Below, in pieces: positions 1 through 10,559 of a stretch of 64,000 nt of DNA (the first letter of the stretch is position 1; every line of letters begins with the position of its first letter). The notes beneath the pieces are model-generated. The model searched no databases. It was not told the origin of the DNA and was given only the letters and a program-made list of their open reading frames with translations. The DNA is from Juglans regia (taxonomy: Eukaryota; Streptophyta; Magnoliopsida; Fagales; Juglandaceae), in NCBI RefSeq assembly GCF_001411555.2, contig NC_049912.1:17592341-17656340 (forward strand). The letters are read 5' to 3'. The position numbers and the translations under genes are program-made.

Positions 1-889
1 AAAGTTTACTAGCAATAGCTTATGGTTATAAGATATTGGGTCTATGTTCTAACCACAGCCCTTTGATTGGCTTAGTGGTATTGTAGCTTCCCATTTAACC
101 CATGGGATGGGTTCAAATCACACCTCTTCCAAATGATGGAGTTTTGTTGATTTAAGAAGAGGCAACCCTTGAGATCAAGGGACATGCATTCGTGAAGCAA
201 AGCAATGCATGAGTATTGCATCAAGGGGTGCTAGGCATGAGAGACGTTGCAACTCATCAGGCCACAAGCAACAAAGTGTTACAATGCTTGGCAAAATGGA
301 AAAATAAAATTCCCAAACCGCACACCTGGTGGTTCAAACTGGTGTCAACTAGTTGAAGTGGAAGCAACATGACCGTTGGATTGGGTCCAACAATTGTGTC
401 ATTTGGTAACAAGCATAATATATATACCTGTTCGGATCAGATTATAGAAAAATGAAAAGTTACAACTTTTCATTCACATCCTTTGGCCCTCTATAAATAG
501 ATCCATTGGCCCACGAATTTTTATGATGGAATACAGAATATAGAACGAAAGTAGGCAATTTCGAAATTCTCTCTCTCCCAAAAGTTTTCATTTATTCAAA
601 ACTTGTAATTAGGATCTGTTCATTCTGCAAAGAACAGATTTCTAATCTCTTGGTTGAATAGAAGAATCTGAGGGTATTCGGGGTCTAATTTCGTGTGTGC
701 ATAATGCAGTGAGACAAACAGACTTGTTCTGGGCTTCATTGTATCTTGGAGACAAATTCGCTTGTAACCCGTGTGCATACTGTTATTGGTAGGAGCGAAT
801 ATTGTCTTAAGAAAAACGACATTCGTAATGTGCCTTGAAGCAAACTTTTCTCTTACTATTTTCTGTTTTGCAGCCCTTTTGCACCAACA
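1..889 (+). repeat. 5' LTR of Copia element (left end outside window)
   Basis: Position 1 aligns with 3449 in the 3' LTR, and the match runs to the shared end CCAACA at 889. A TATA box (TATAAATA, 492-499) precedes a leader-like stretch. The two LTRs differ by scattered substitutions and small indels, so the insertion is not recent. About 104 bases of this LTR lie left of the window. Confidence 0.9.
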
Positions 890-914
890 ATCTTAAGACA
901 ATATTTGATTATTA

Positions 915-2192
915 ATGACGCATAGTTTGAGAGAGTTTGTTTCAGATTTTGTTAAACTCGAACGTTTTGACGGAGCCAATTTTTTTACACTGGCAAAAGA
1001 AAATGCACTTTCTCCTGGCCAGTCTTAAAGTGGTGTATGTTCTAACCACTCCTAGGCCGTCTGCAAATGAGGATGAGACAATTGCTCAAAGTCGGGCAAG
1101 AATCAAGTAGGAACAAGATGAATATATTTGTAAGGGTCACATCTGCAATGCAATGTCTAACACATTGTTCGACGCGTACCAGAACAAAGAAATTGCCAAG
1201 GATCTGTGGGACGCACTTGAGGCTAAGTATCTTTTAGAAGATGCTACAAGTAAGAAATTTCTGGCTACCAAATTTTTCAGTTATAAAATAGTAGACTCTA
1301 GGCCTATTGTTGAACAATTCAATGAAATTATGCATATTCTTGACCAATTCACTCAACACAATATGAAGATGGATGATTCTATATTGGTTTCATCCATTAT
1401 TGATAAACTTCCTCCATCATAGAAAGACTACAAAAGAAGTCTAAAGCATAGAAATGAAAAAATGTCTCTGGAAGATCTAAGCCAACATCTTCGTATAGAA
1501 GAAGAGATAAGGCTTAGAGACAATAATGAAGAGCGCGACTCTTTGACCTCCAAGATGCATATGATAGAGGAAGGAAAGACCCACAATCTCGAACAACCCA
1601 ATGAATCCGGATATGAATCCGGATATGGAAATCAGAATAGAAAGAATAATTTTGGAAGAAAAAAAAGTCACTTCCAAAATAAGAATCAGTAGAATCTGGG
1701 AGTAAGTTGCTTCCATTGTGGCAAACAAGACCACTACAAAAGAGACTATCGTTTTCTTGAAAAGAAAATGCGGGACTCTGGTTCTACAGAGAATTATGAG
1801 GCCATGATCTCTGAGATTAACACTCATGAAGGAGATAACTCTTGGTGGATTGACTCAGGAGCAAAAAGGCATGTTTGTAAAGATAGGATCCTGTTCAAGA
1901 GGTACGAGCCAATGGAAGATGGCCATGTTATGTACATGGGAACTCGTCCACTGCCGTAGTTAAAGGCAAAGGGACCATAAAAATGGAGTTTACCTCCAGA
2001 AAAGTTCTTACTCTCAAGGATGTATATCATGTACCAGAAGTTAGAAAGAATCTTGTATCTAGTAGTCTTTTGAATAAGTTTGGGTTTAAATTGGTTTTTG
2101 AGTCAGATAAATTTGTACTGACCAAAAATGATAATTTTGTGGGGAAGGGATTTCTAAGTGAAGGCATATTCAAACTCGATATTGTTAATTAA
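915..2192 (+). pseudogene. Copia gag-protease remnant
   Basis: Translation from the ATG at 915 gives a gag start whose frame breaks early. It continues in clear Copia gag blocks at 1153-1422 and 1462-1692, separated by an in-frame TAG at 1420-1422 where Trp is expected. At 1708-1749 lies a retroviral zinc knuckle (C-x2-C-x4-H-x4-Y); the last Cys has become Tyr. The protease region follows at 1768-1959 with WWIDSGAKRHVC, containing the D-S-G active-site triplet, then the block before integrase (1983-2192, DVYHVPEVRKNLVS). Several stops and frameshifts make it non-functional. The frame stops where the interior deletion begins. Confidence 0.88.
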
Positions 2193-2389
2193 ATTAATAT
2201 TTTACTTAATTTATATTAAATGAATAGTTGTACAAAATGTTTTATGGTATTTGAGAAATATCATGGATTATGGTATTGAGTACAATGGATTTCCTTCAGT
2301 TATAGAATGAGGTTTTCTTCGGTTGTAGAATGAATATAAATATCAGTTGGGAACTGAGCATGATGATCAAATCAACCAGTGGGTGGATA

Positions 2390-2770
2390 TTTACCCTTGG
2401 TGGATGAGTAATCTTCTGAAATCAAAGAAGCAAACATACATAACTTACTCAACCATGACGACTAAGTTATATCATTGGTTTATTGAAGCAAAGAGGTAGA
2501 GTGGCTAAGACATTATTGATAGAGATCTCGGATTTGACAAAAATAATGCCACCAATATCTTTGCATTGTGACATTCAAACTATATTGTCACAGGCCTAAG
2601 CCATGTATATAATGGCAAGTTTAGGCATATTAAGGCAATTACTCACAAATGGAGTTATTAGGATTGATTTTATGAGATATTGCCGGAACTGGCATATCCA
2701 TTAACTAAAGAACTTGCAAGTGATTTGATGTGGGACATCAAATGGATGGGTTTAAAGCCAAAACAATAAA
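2390..2770 (+). pseudogene. Copia RNase H C-terminal remnant
   Basis: Plus-strand translation in broken frames gives a string resembling the Copia RNase H end: a serine/lysine-rich start, a block around 2515-2600 reading like LLIEISDL..MPPISLHCD, and a tail near 2690-2755 reading LAYPLTKELASDL..IKWMGLKP. In complete elements this 'DPLTK' tail ends the polyprotein. Stops and frameshifts are frequent. About 1 kb or more of integrase and reverse transcriptase that should lie between here and 2192 is missing. 2771-3344 is the untranslated tail before the 3' LTR. Confidence 0.7.
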
Positions 2771-3344
2771 ATTACCAATAATGGAAACTCAACTCAACTC
2801 AACTCATGAGCATATTATGACTTGAATTCAATGAGCAAAGTACATTATATGTTTGTGGTTTGCAAACACTATGATATCAAAATTAGTTTTTCAAACTAAT
2901 TTACCATTCCAAGGTTTGAGGTGCTTGGTACTGTAATGAAAATGAGAGGCTGAGCAATAAGCTTTTAATAGACTTATAACATAGTTATGTTAAAGTGTTT
3001 ATTTACAGAACACTTTTGATAATTCTACCTATATGAGTGTCGGGGGTGGTGCCACCTCCTATGCGAATTAGGCTTTGTCACTAGAGCGCTCATGAAACCA
3101 GGATATAGACACAAGGCCAATCCACGTGTCGGCTTTTATGACCTACCCAAAGATAAGAAAATTTATATGTGAGATATATCCGGCTAATCGTATAGAATCG
3201 CTAGTTCAAAGCATTGTCTACTATGCCATTCTAGTTAGCTTTTATGTGCTTTCACTATGTGAAGGTTCAAGTCCAAAAGACACATTCATTTATGTATAAA
3301 TTTTCCTATTCTAACCAGGATGTATTTTGAAAATGGTGGGGGAT

Positions 3345-4335
3345 TGTTGGAACTATTTTCAAAATAATATATTATATTTATTATTTATAATATTTTGGGG
3401 ATTTATTTTTGGAAGTTATGAATTATTTTGGAAAGAGAGAAATCAAGGAAAGTTTATTAGCAATAGCTTTTGGTTATAAGATATTGGGTCTATGTTCTAA
3501 CCACAACCCTTTGATTGGCTTAGTGGTATTGTAGCTTCCTATTTAACCCATGGGATGGGTTTGAATTGCACCCCTTCCAAATGATGGAGTTTTGTTGATT
3601 TAAGAAGAGGCAACCCTTGGGATCAAGGGGCATGCATTTGGGAAGCAAAGCAATGCATGGGTATTGCATCAAGGGGCGCTAGGCATGAGAGGCATTGCAA
3701 CTCATCAGGCCACAAGTAACGAAGTGTTGCAATGCTTGGCAAAACGGGAAAATAAAATTCCCAAACCGCGCACCTGGTGGTTCAAACTGGTGCCAACCAG
3801 TTGAAGTGGAAGCAACATGACTGTTGGACTGGGTCCAACAATTGTGTCATTTGGTAATAGGCATAATATATATACCTGTTCGGATCAGATTACAGAAAAA
3901 TGAAAAATTACAACTTTTCATTCACATCCTTTGGCCCTATATAAATAGGCCCATTGGCCTAAGAATTTTTATGATGTAATACAGAATATAGAACAAAAGT
4001 AGGCAATTTCGAAATTCTCTCTCCCAAAAGTTTTCATTTCTTCAAAACTTGTAATTAGGATCTGTTCATTCTGCAGAGAACATATTTCTAATCTCTTGGT
4101 TGAATAGCAAAATCTGAGGGTATTCGGGGTCTAATTTCGTGTGTGCATAACGCAGTAAGACAAACATACTTGTTCTGGGCTTCATTGTATCTTGGAGGCA
4201 AATTCGCTTGCAACCTGTGTGCATACCGTTATTGGTGGGGGCGAATATTGTCTTAAGGAAAGTGACATTCGTAACGCGCCTTGAAGCAAACTTTTCTGTC
4301 ACTATTTTCTGTTTTGTAGCCCCTTTGCACCAACA
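3345..4335 (+). repeat. 3' LTR of Copia element (991 bp)
   Basis: Begins TGTTGGAACT right after a purine tract and ends CCAACA at 4335, giving the TG..CA ends of an LTR. A TATA box is at 3940-3947. It matches 1-889 along its length. Confidence 0.9.
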
Positions 4336-4794
4336 CATCGGTACCAAAGTGGGCTCTGTTTCCTCATCAAATCCCGTATGCCAATGGAACCTTCGAAATG
4401 GGACCCCATCTACATCGGAAGCCTCCCTTGACAAGGCCTTCACAAAATTAGCCTCGTTACTCAGACGCACGAACACATTCCTAGGCTTCCTCATAGCTGA
4501 AACCATCGGCTGCAAACTCAGCCCCCAGCGATTTCAGATGAACATTCTGACTGCATCTATGGACTGACGCTGCTTGAGAAATTTAAGGACCATAGAAAAT
4601 CGAAATGGAGTAGCAGATTTTTCAATTTCATCCTTGGAGAACAGAACACAGACTTCACTGTCTATGATTTCAGCTGGACAAAACAGAACTTCAATCTAAG
4701 GTAACGATTGCGGCTAATAAGTCACCAACTCAGCAAACATGCACTGCTGGCCAGCCGTTACCGACGGCGCAAGAAGAGCCCCGGCGGCCGCCAT
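4336..4794 (-). pseudogene. LINE ORF1 (DUF4283) fragment cut by the Copia insertion
   Basis: On the minus strand an ATG at 4794 opens an Ala-rich start followed by a stop near 4717. The sequence then reads, in broken frames, as the DUF4283 region of plant LINE ORF1: a block ATPFRFSMVLKFLKQR near 4560-4610, then MQPMVSAMRKPRNVFVRLSN from 4515, then VPFRRFHWHTGFDEE down to 4340. The similarity ends at the base where the Copia 3' LTR begins (4335/4336). The continuation must lie left of the window. The element is therefore older than the Copia insertion. DUF4283 proteins are nucleic-acid-binding ORF1 products of non-LTR elements; the assignment rests on motif recall. Confidence 0.75.
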
Positions 4795-5379
4795 ACGGCA
4801 CATAGTCAAACAAAGCCTAGTAGAGCGCGATTTAGATGAAAGGGTATTCTAGTCCTTTGTGAACTCGTTTGTGACAAAATTTTTAACTTACAGATTGGTT
4901 TATAGTTCTTTTGACATTCTAAAAAAAAAAGATCCCTACTCCTAATATGAAAATATTATGATCTCCTTAACTCAAATGAAAGGACTATAGTATATGCTTA
5001 AGAATAAAGAAACTAAAACCAAACAATCCAGATAAAACCAAGTTTGAGAATGAAAATCGATCTAGGAGCTCTAAAGGAGTCGCATTTCCTGCTAACCAAA
5101 TAGCAAAACTTCCTTTAGGTTGGCTGGTTTTTTTTTCAAGCTTGTTAGTTGCTGTTTGTTTTTACTCGGTTTTATTGGCTTCATTTGTCACTTGGTCTTT
5201 GGGTTAGGTTATAGTGTTTTTCTTATAATCTCCAAGTGTAATGATGTTACCACAGCATTCCTCTGCCAGAAGTGAGGATTAATTAATAAACTTGGGACGG
5301 AGTCGCTATGTATCTGGCTACTGGCTCTCTCTTATTTTGTTGGCGGTGATTTTTTTTTTTAATTTTGTGAAAACCCTTT

Positions 5380-5934
5380 TCCTATAGTAAAACTTGCCGG
5401 AAATAATTTTTTTCGTAAATTAAAACTATTTTCAGCCACACATTATCATCGCAAAAACTCAATTACAGCGACAATAACTCGCTGGGAATATATTTTACCG
5501 ACGATAAATTAAAATCGTCAGATATACTTATTTTTGTGGCGATTTTAATAGTATTGGCGACGATAAGTTAGCACTGAAAAAAAGTTTTAGCAGTGATTTA
5601 ATTAGACTGTTGGAATAGATTTATTCATTTGCGGCAATTTATTTAATATTTGTGATGACCAAAATTCACCGCAAAAATGTTTTCCCAATGATTTAATAGG
5701 CAAACCGAATGGGCATTTGCGGCGTTTGAGTGATATTTGTGGCGTAATAAAATCACCATTAAAGATAACCCTTTAGCAGTGATTTTTGGCTTCTGTTGGA
5801 GTAGATTAGAAGTGGAGGAATAATACCGGCGAACATGCAGTGAGGTGTAAATCGTTGGAAAAAGGTAGGGGCGGTGATTTATAGGACTTTTCCTAGCGAA
5901 AATAATCATCAGGAAAAGTCACTTCCCTTGTACT
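5380..5934. mobile_element. Decayed non-autonomous CACTA derivative
   Basis: The stretch is packed with short motifs of the kind gcggcgattt / gcagtgattt in both orientations. These match the subterminal repeats of the complete CACTA element at 35088-47747. Its right part (5790-5934) runs parallel to 11740-11884 in the second CACTA derivative, including a shared 'ttggagtagatt' block and a final 'cgaaaata..cttgtactat', a mutated form of the CTTGTAGTG terminus. The left boundary is uncertain. No coding capacity. Confidence 0.5.
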
Positions 5935-6905
5935 ATATTTTGATATTTCATGCCAACCACCACAATGTGCAAAACCAATCATAAACTGAGGTAGACCTGG
6001 TGTCAAAATTTAACTCTATATAGTAATGGGCTAGCCAAAGTTAAATTATAGCTCAAGTTTAGCCATTTCTTTAAAAATATAGCAAATAATGAACTGACTC
6101 TATCTACAGTATTTTTGGCTTGGGCTATTTCGGCTGGCCAAATTTAACCAAGTGATTCATTTGGCTATATATTTTTTACATTAAAATATTCATTATTTTT
6201 GGCACGAGTATTTTATTTTCGGCTTGTTCGGTGCGTTTATTTTGACTTGTTTTATTATTTCGGTTTCATTGTTTTCTTTTGCTAGTCCAGAACCTCCCAA
6301 GTGATTGTCCTTCAACTTTATCACTATTCGATTCTATTTTCATGCCTTTCTGTTCCAGATTGGTTTTTTGGTATTATGATTATTAGTGAAAATGTAAATT
6401 ACGGTGCTTAATTAGTAATGTGCACTTCTTTAATAAATAATAAATATTCTAATTACCATTAGAATTAAAATAAATGAAAAGGCCAAAATAGATATTTAAT
6501 GTAATAGTAATACATTTTAGAGAGTTTGTTATTTGGTATTGTTGAAAAGTGATTGGCTAAAATTTAAAAAAAGTGAATTTTCTAGTCAAATTTTGGCTAA
6601 AAAATAACAAAGCCACTACTAATGCTCTTAGCATATCTATCCTATGGAGGATTACTTACCTGAAAAGATTGGTTACAAAGTCTAATTTTTCTAAACTTTT
6701 CCTCATCAAGCTCTCTTCACCTTGGTATCATCCTACTCCCACATATATAAAATAAAAGAAAAGAGGTTAGACCACTTCATAAAATGCAATCTACCTAATA
6801 GATATGACACCTGTAACAAAGTATTTCATGAGCAGAAGAATTAGTCTACCAAAAAATGGTTTATATTATCTAAGTGCCAACCTTTTGCACCATTGTATTA
6901 CTTCT
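5935..6905. other. AT-rich intergenic stretch, nothing recognised
   Basis: No coding, RNA or repeat structure could be supported here. The short open frame at 6573-6755 has no recognisable motif. The DNA is AT-rich with short homopolymers, consistent with decayed intergenic sequence. Confidence 0.5.
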
Positions 6906-7070
6906 TGTTAAGGGGCATTATTGTAATAAGTATTACTCATAAGGGTATAATTATCAATTGTATGTTTAGTATATATAGTGGAACAGTAATGAATAAACAC
7001 AAGGGTTTTGAACAAAGGGTGTTCCCCTCTTGTTTGTGTTCTCTCTATGTTTCACAACATGGTATTAGAG
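6906..7070 (+). repeat. Putative 5' LTR end and primer-binding site of second Copia element
   Basis: A short LTR-like segment starts TGTTAAGGGG at 6906 and ends about 7056-7059. It is followed immediately by TGGTATTAGAG (7060-7070), one base away from the TGGTATCAGAG primer-binding site complementary to initiator Met-tRNA used by most plant Copia elements. A small LTR of about 150 bp is plausible for this lineage. No matching 3' LTR was found in the window, so the left boundary is a guess. Confidence 0.5.
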
Positions 7071-7936
7071 AGTGCTTTCTAGATTGTTGTTAATTCCATT
7101 TGTAATTTTGATTTTACCATGTATGCTGCATATATTAAAAAAAAAAACAAACCAAGTCGTTGCTTCCATGTCGTTGGTTGGTGGTGGTTGTTTGACAATA
7201 TTCATGTTGTTGGTTGTCAATTGCTAAGGGCTGGTTGTGGTTGCTAGCCCTTTTTGTGGTGGTTAATTAGTGGTGTGGCGGTTTTGTTGGAAGTGGCTAG
7301 AATGGACTTTTTCAATGCAACACTTGGGTTTTCCAACATCGTATTCGGTATTGGTTGCCAGATTTGAGCTCACTGTCATCTTTTGTATCTCCCGATGGAT
7401 TTCCAGCCATCAGAGGCTGCCAATAGGGCCACCTGTCGACAACAATATTGAAGATGAGGGAATGTTTGGTTGCGGTGCTTAGGTATTCAACCTTGAGGTG
7501 CATATGCCCTTAACCTGGAGTAAGTGGTTGCTCTTACATGGAATAACGCCTATTTGGTAATGAGAATAAGGTAATCTACAACCCACTTATTCTCGTTTAA
7601 GATAAACTAATCCAGGTTTAAGGACAGTTTCAAGTCAGTACCGGTACATACCCAGTTCGAACCTGATACATACCACTTACGGTCGACGCAGGTTGGTTTG
7701 GAGCAGATATAGACCGGTTCATAGCTGATATTTAGTTGTTTTCATCGATATTTGTTGTTAAGCAACCAGTACAAGCCTAAATCCAGTCATTCGGGTCTAT
7801 TTCTCGTGTACTTTCTACATATTTTACATGATTTTAGCATGGTATGTATTTTTTAGATTTCGATTTTCATCCATATTTAACATCTTGTATTGGTTTTTTG
7901 TCTTCGGGTTGGATTTTGTGGTATTTCTCAACCTCC

Positions 7937-9361
7937 ATGTCTACTAAATTTGAGTCATTGTCTCTTACATCAAGTCTTAATGTGCCTATGACTTCTGTAA
8001 AATTGAATGGAAAGAACTATGTGCTTTGGTCAAAATCTGTTGAAGTATTTTTTACGGGCAAGGGTCTTCGTAGTGATTTGGTTGATATAAAATTTGACTC
8101 AACTAGTCCTACATTTGCTCAATGGGAACAAAAAGATGTTGAAATCTTGTCCTTGATGTTGTCTAGCATTGAGCCTAATATTTATTCTAGTTTGATGCAT
8201 CTTGACACTGGTCGAGAAGTGTGGGGGCATCTCAAGCATATGTATTTAGGTGTTGGGAACATGACCTTCATTTATGAGCTGTGTAAGCAGTTCTTTGGGT
8301 TGAAACAAGGTACTTTGGATCTTGAAGAGTATTATTATCAGGTGATGAGTATATGTGAAGAGCTGAAAATGTATCAACCTATTACTTCTGATGTTTCACA
8401 TATCAACAACAACGTGAAGACATCAATGTTATTAAGTTTCTTGTTGTTTGAAGCCAGAATATGAGTTTGTTCATTCCTAAATTTTGGTTAGTCCATAGCT
8501 TCCTGCATTTCCTGATGTGTTCTCTCAGCTTCAATGTCCCATGCTGGCTAGACATTGATCTCGGTTGTCTTCTGATCAAAGTATTGAGAGATCTACTTTA
8601 GTTGCCTCTTAGGGGAGTCACAATGTTGCTCTTGTTGGACGTGGAGGTCTTGGTGGTAGAGGTGAACATGGGGGACATGACACCAAGGGTAGTTGCACTC
8701 ATGGTCATGAATCTCGTAAGTGCACCTATTGTGATCACAATAATTACTCGGTAAACTATTGTTGAGATTTACATAGTACACCATCTAGGTCTGCTAATCA
8801 TGCCATTTTTCAAGATACTACCTCACCATTAGCTGGCTCCAATCTACCTCCAGATTTAGATATGATCACCATACGAGGGATGAGTATGCTAAGCTTTTAT
8901 CTTGCACACAAGCTTGGTCATCTTCCACATCTACTCTTGCCCGATCAGGTATAGCATTTGCATGTCTTATCTCATCCACTTAAGATCCATTAATCATTGA
9001 TTCGAGAGCTAATGAATATATGACCGGTTTGTCTTATTCCTTATCTAATTTAGAAATTATGAAATCTCCAAAAAGTGTTATCTTGCTAATGGTTCTCTAG
9101 CTAAAGTTACAAGCGTTGAATCTACTAAGCTCACCGACTTTATACCCTTGTCATCTATTATATATACTCCTGGCTTTCCCTTTAATTTTTTGTCTATTAG
9201 TAAGATTACTCAAAATCCCCTATGTTCAATGACTTTTTACCCCTTTTTATGTATCTTTCAGGATCTCAAGAAGAGGAAGAAGATTGGTAAGGGGCATGAA
9301 GCTGGTGATCCGTATTATCTTGACTTCAATAATTCACCCACTCGATCTCTCACATCCTCAT
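7937..9361 (+). pseudogene. Copia gag-protease remnant (second element)
   Basis: The ATG at 7937 opens a frame to 8464 with the plant Copia gag signature: LNGKNYVLWSKSVEVFFTGK, then a Trp-rich block with LSSIEPNIYSSLMHLDTGREVWG, and LDLEEYYYQVMSICEEL. It breaks at about 8462. The glycine-rich stretch and zinc knuckle follow at about 8640-8766 in another frame. The knuckle reads C-x2-C-x9-C with Tyr in place of the expected His. A further block at 9148-9340 (FPFNFLSISKITQNPLCSM..FCIFQDL-like, KKIGKGHEAGDPYYLDF) is the linker between protease and integrase. The MITE insertion at 9362 ends the recognisable part. Confidence 0.8.
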
Positions 9362-10104
9362 TAGGGGTGTAACCGGTCCGGTCTGGTCCGGTTTTGGATA
9401 AGATTTAGGACCGAACCGGTATGTACCGGTTTTGTATTTTTCAAAACCGATTACGCACCGGTTACTCTCCTAAACCGGTAATTTCGGTTTTACTGGTTTT
9501 CGGTTCGGTCCGGTCCGGTCCGGTTTTTCGATTTTTTTAAAATGTAAGTTTCACAATTTGTCATTAAAAATTTGTTTAAAAATTTTTTTTTTGATTTAAA
9601 AAAAACTGTTTTATACTTTTATTAATATATTAGACTATATAATAGTATTAATATTAGACTATTAGTATAGTTATAAGTTATATATTAATATTAGTTATAA
9701 ACGTTTAGTGATTTAGTATTAACATTTTATATAATAATTTATAAATTATAATAAGAAATTATTTCATATATGAATATATATAATATATATAAAATTTCAC
9801 ATAAAAATTTATAATTATACATTATATATAAAACTTATATATATATATATATATTAATATTTAATATATAAAAAATATTTTGTATAAAATTTATATATAA
9901 AAATATTATTTTTTATTTTTTTTAATCAACCGGTCCGGTCCGGTTCGGTCCGGGCCAAAAAATCCCGGAACCGGAACCGGACCCGAACTGGCCGGTTTTT
10001 ACATTTTAAAAATCGATTCCGGACCAGACCGGTTCAAAACCGGTCTGGTTCGGTCCGGTTCGGTCCGGTCCGGACCGGTTTTCCGGTTTGAGTTTACACC
10101 CCTA
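9362..10104. mobile_element. hAT-type MITE with 8-bp target duplication
   Basis: The ends are TAGGGGTG (9362) and its exact inverse CACCCCTA (10104). They extend inward into imperfect inverted repeats of roughly 150 bp rich in CCGGTCCGGT. The centre (about 9540-9920) is almost pure A/T and non-coding. The flanks carry a perfect 8-bp direct repeat, ATCCTCAT, at 9354-9361 and 10105-10112. An 8-bp duplication together with a (C/T)AGGGGTG-type end is the signature of the hAT superfamily. It was moved by a transposase supplied elsewhere. Total length 743 bp. Confidence 0.88.
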
Positions 10105-10559
10105 ATCCTCATCATCATCCACTTTTGAATGGCATTATTGACATGGTCACCCTTCAATTTTCCTTTTGAAACTTCAGATTAAGAATCTAGAAAATGTAAG
10201 AATCCCAACGTCAAAATGTGGTAGTGGAAGGCCCAAAAATCCCTGCACGTGAGTAATATGCCCGCCATAGGACTTGCTCTCTCTCACATACACAAGCTTT
10301 GTGCAAATGGGAGTGTCTTTTTATATCAATTCCAAGGACATGTTGGGCAACTGCATGGAATAGAATTGGGAGCAGCAGCTTCTTCAGCATAGTTTAGGAG
10401 TAACTATTAGAAAGTTTAGTATGGGAAAGTTGTATTTTCAACCTCTCATAATATATGTAATGTGCCTAGTACAATGCATGTCGTTTGAAGGGGATCGAAA
10501 GGAAGTAATCTATCATTTTCTATCTCGAAAGAGAAAAAAATATACAAAAACTTTACATC
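10105..10559. other. Copia remnant tail and unassigned sequence
   Basis: The first part probably continues the interrupted Copia element, but no motif survives. The rest shows no gene. Confidence 0.4.

Larger units (their letters stand above)
1..4335 (+). mobile_element. Copia LTR retrotransposon, internally deleted (TNT1-94/Tork-like)
   Basis: Two long direct repeats (1-889 and 3345-4335) flank a 2.45-kb interior. The interior holds gag, the CCHC knuckle, the start of protease, and then jumps to an RNase H C-terminal remnant. Integrase and most of reverse transcriptase are absent, so the element cannot move on its own. A purine-rich tract (about 3328-3343, ending gtgggggat) sits directly before the 3' LTR, as expected for a polypurine tract. 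The LTRs begin TGTTGG and end CCAACA. The 5' LTR lacks its first roughly 104 bases because of the window edge, so the 5' target duplication cannot be checked; the 3' flank starts catcg. The sequence just after the 5' LTR (890 on) does not read as the usual Met-tRNA primer site. The gag/protease resembles the TNT1-94 type; lineage is inferred from motifs only. Confidence 0.9.
6906..10250 (+). mobile_element. Second Copia retrotransposon remnant, 3' part missing
   Basis: It contains an LTR end and primer site (7060), an untranslated leader (7071-7936), and gag plus protease (7937-9361), and is then interrupted by a hAT MITE (9362-10104). Frame remnants after the MITE (10113-10250) are too decayed to assign. 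Integrase, reverse transcriptase, RNase H and the 3' LTR are not visible. The right limit is approximate. Confidence 0.65.

Noticed and set aside
109..125. GGGTTCAAATCACAC in the Copia LTR, resembling a tRNA B box
   Set aside because: No acceptor stem or D-arm can be built around it.
4208..4567. Plus-strand 119-codon frame across the Copia 3' LTR end
   Set aside because: It crosses the LTR/LINE boundary and is antisense to the LINE ORF1 fragment; not a gene.
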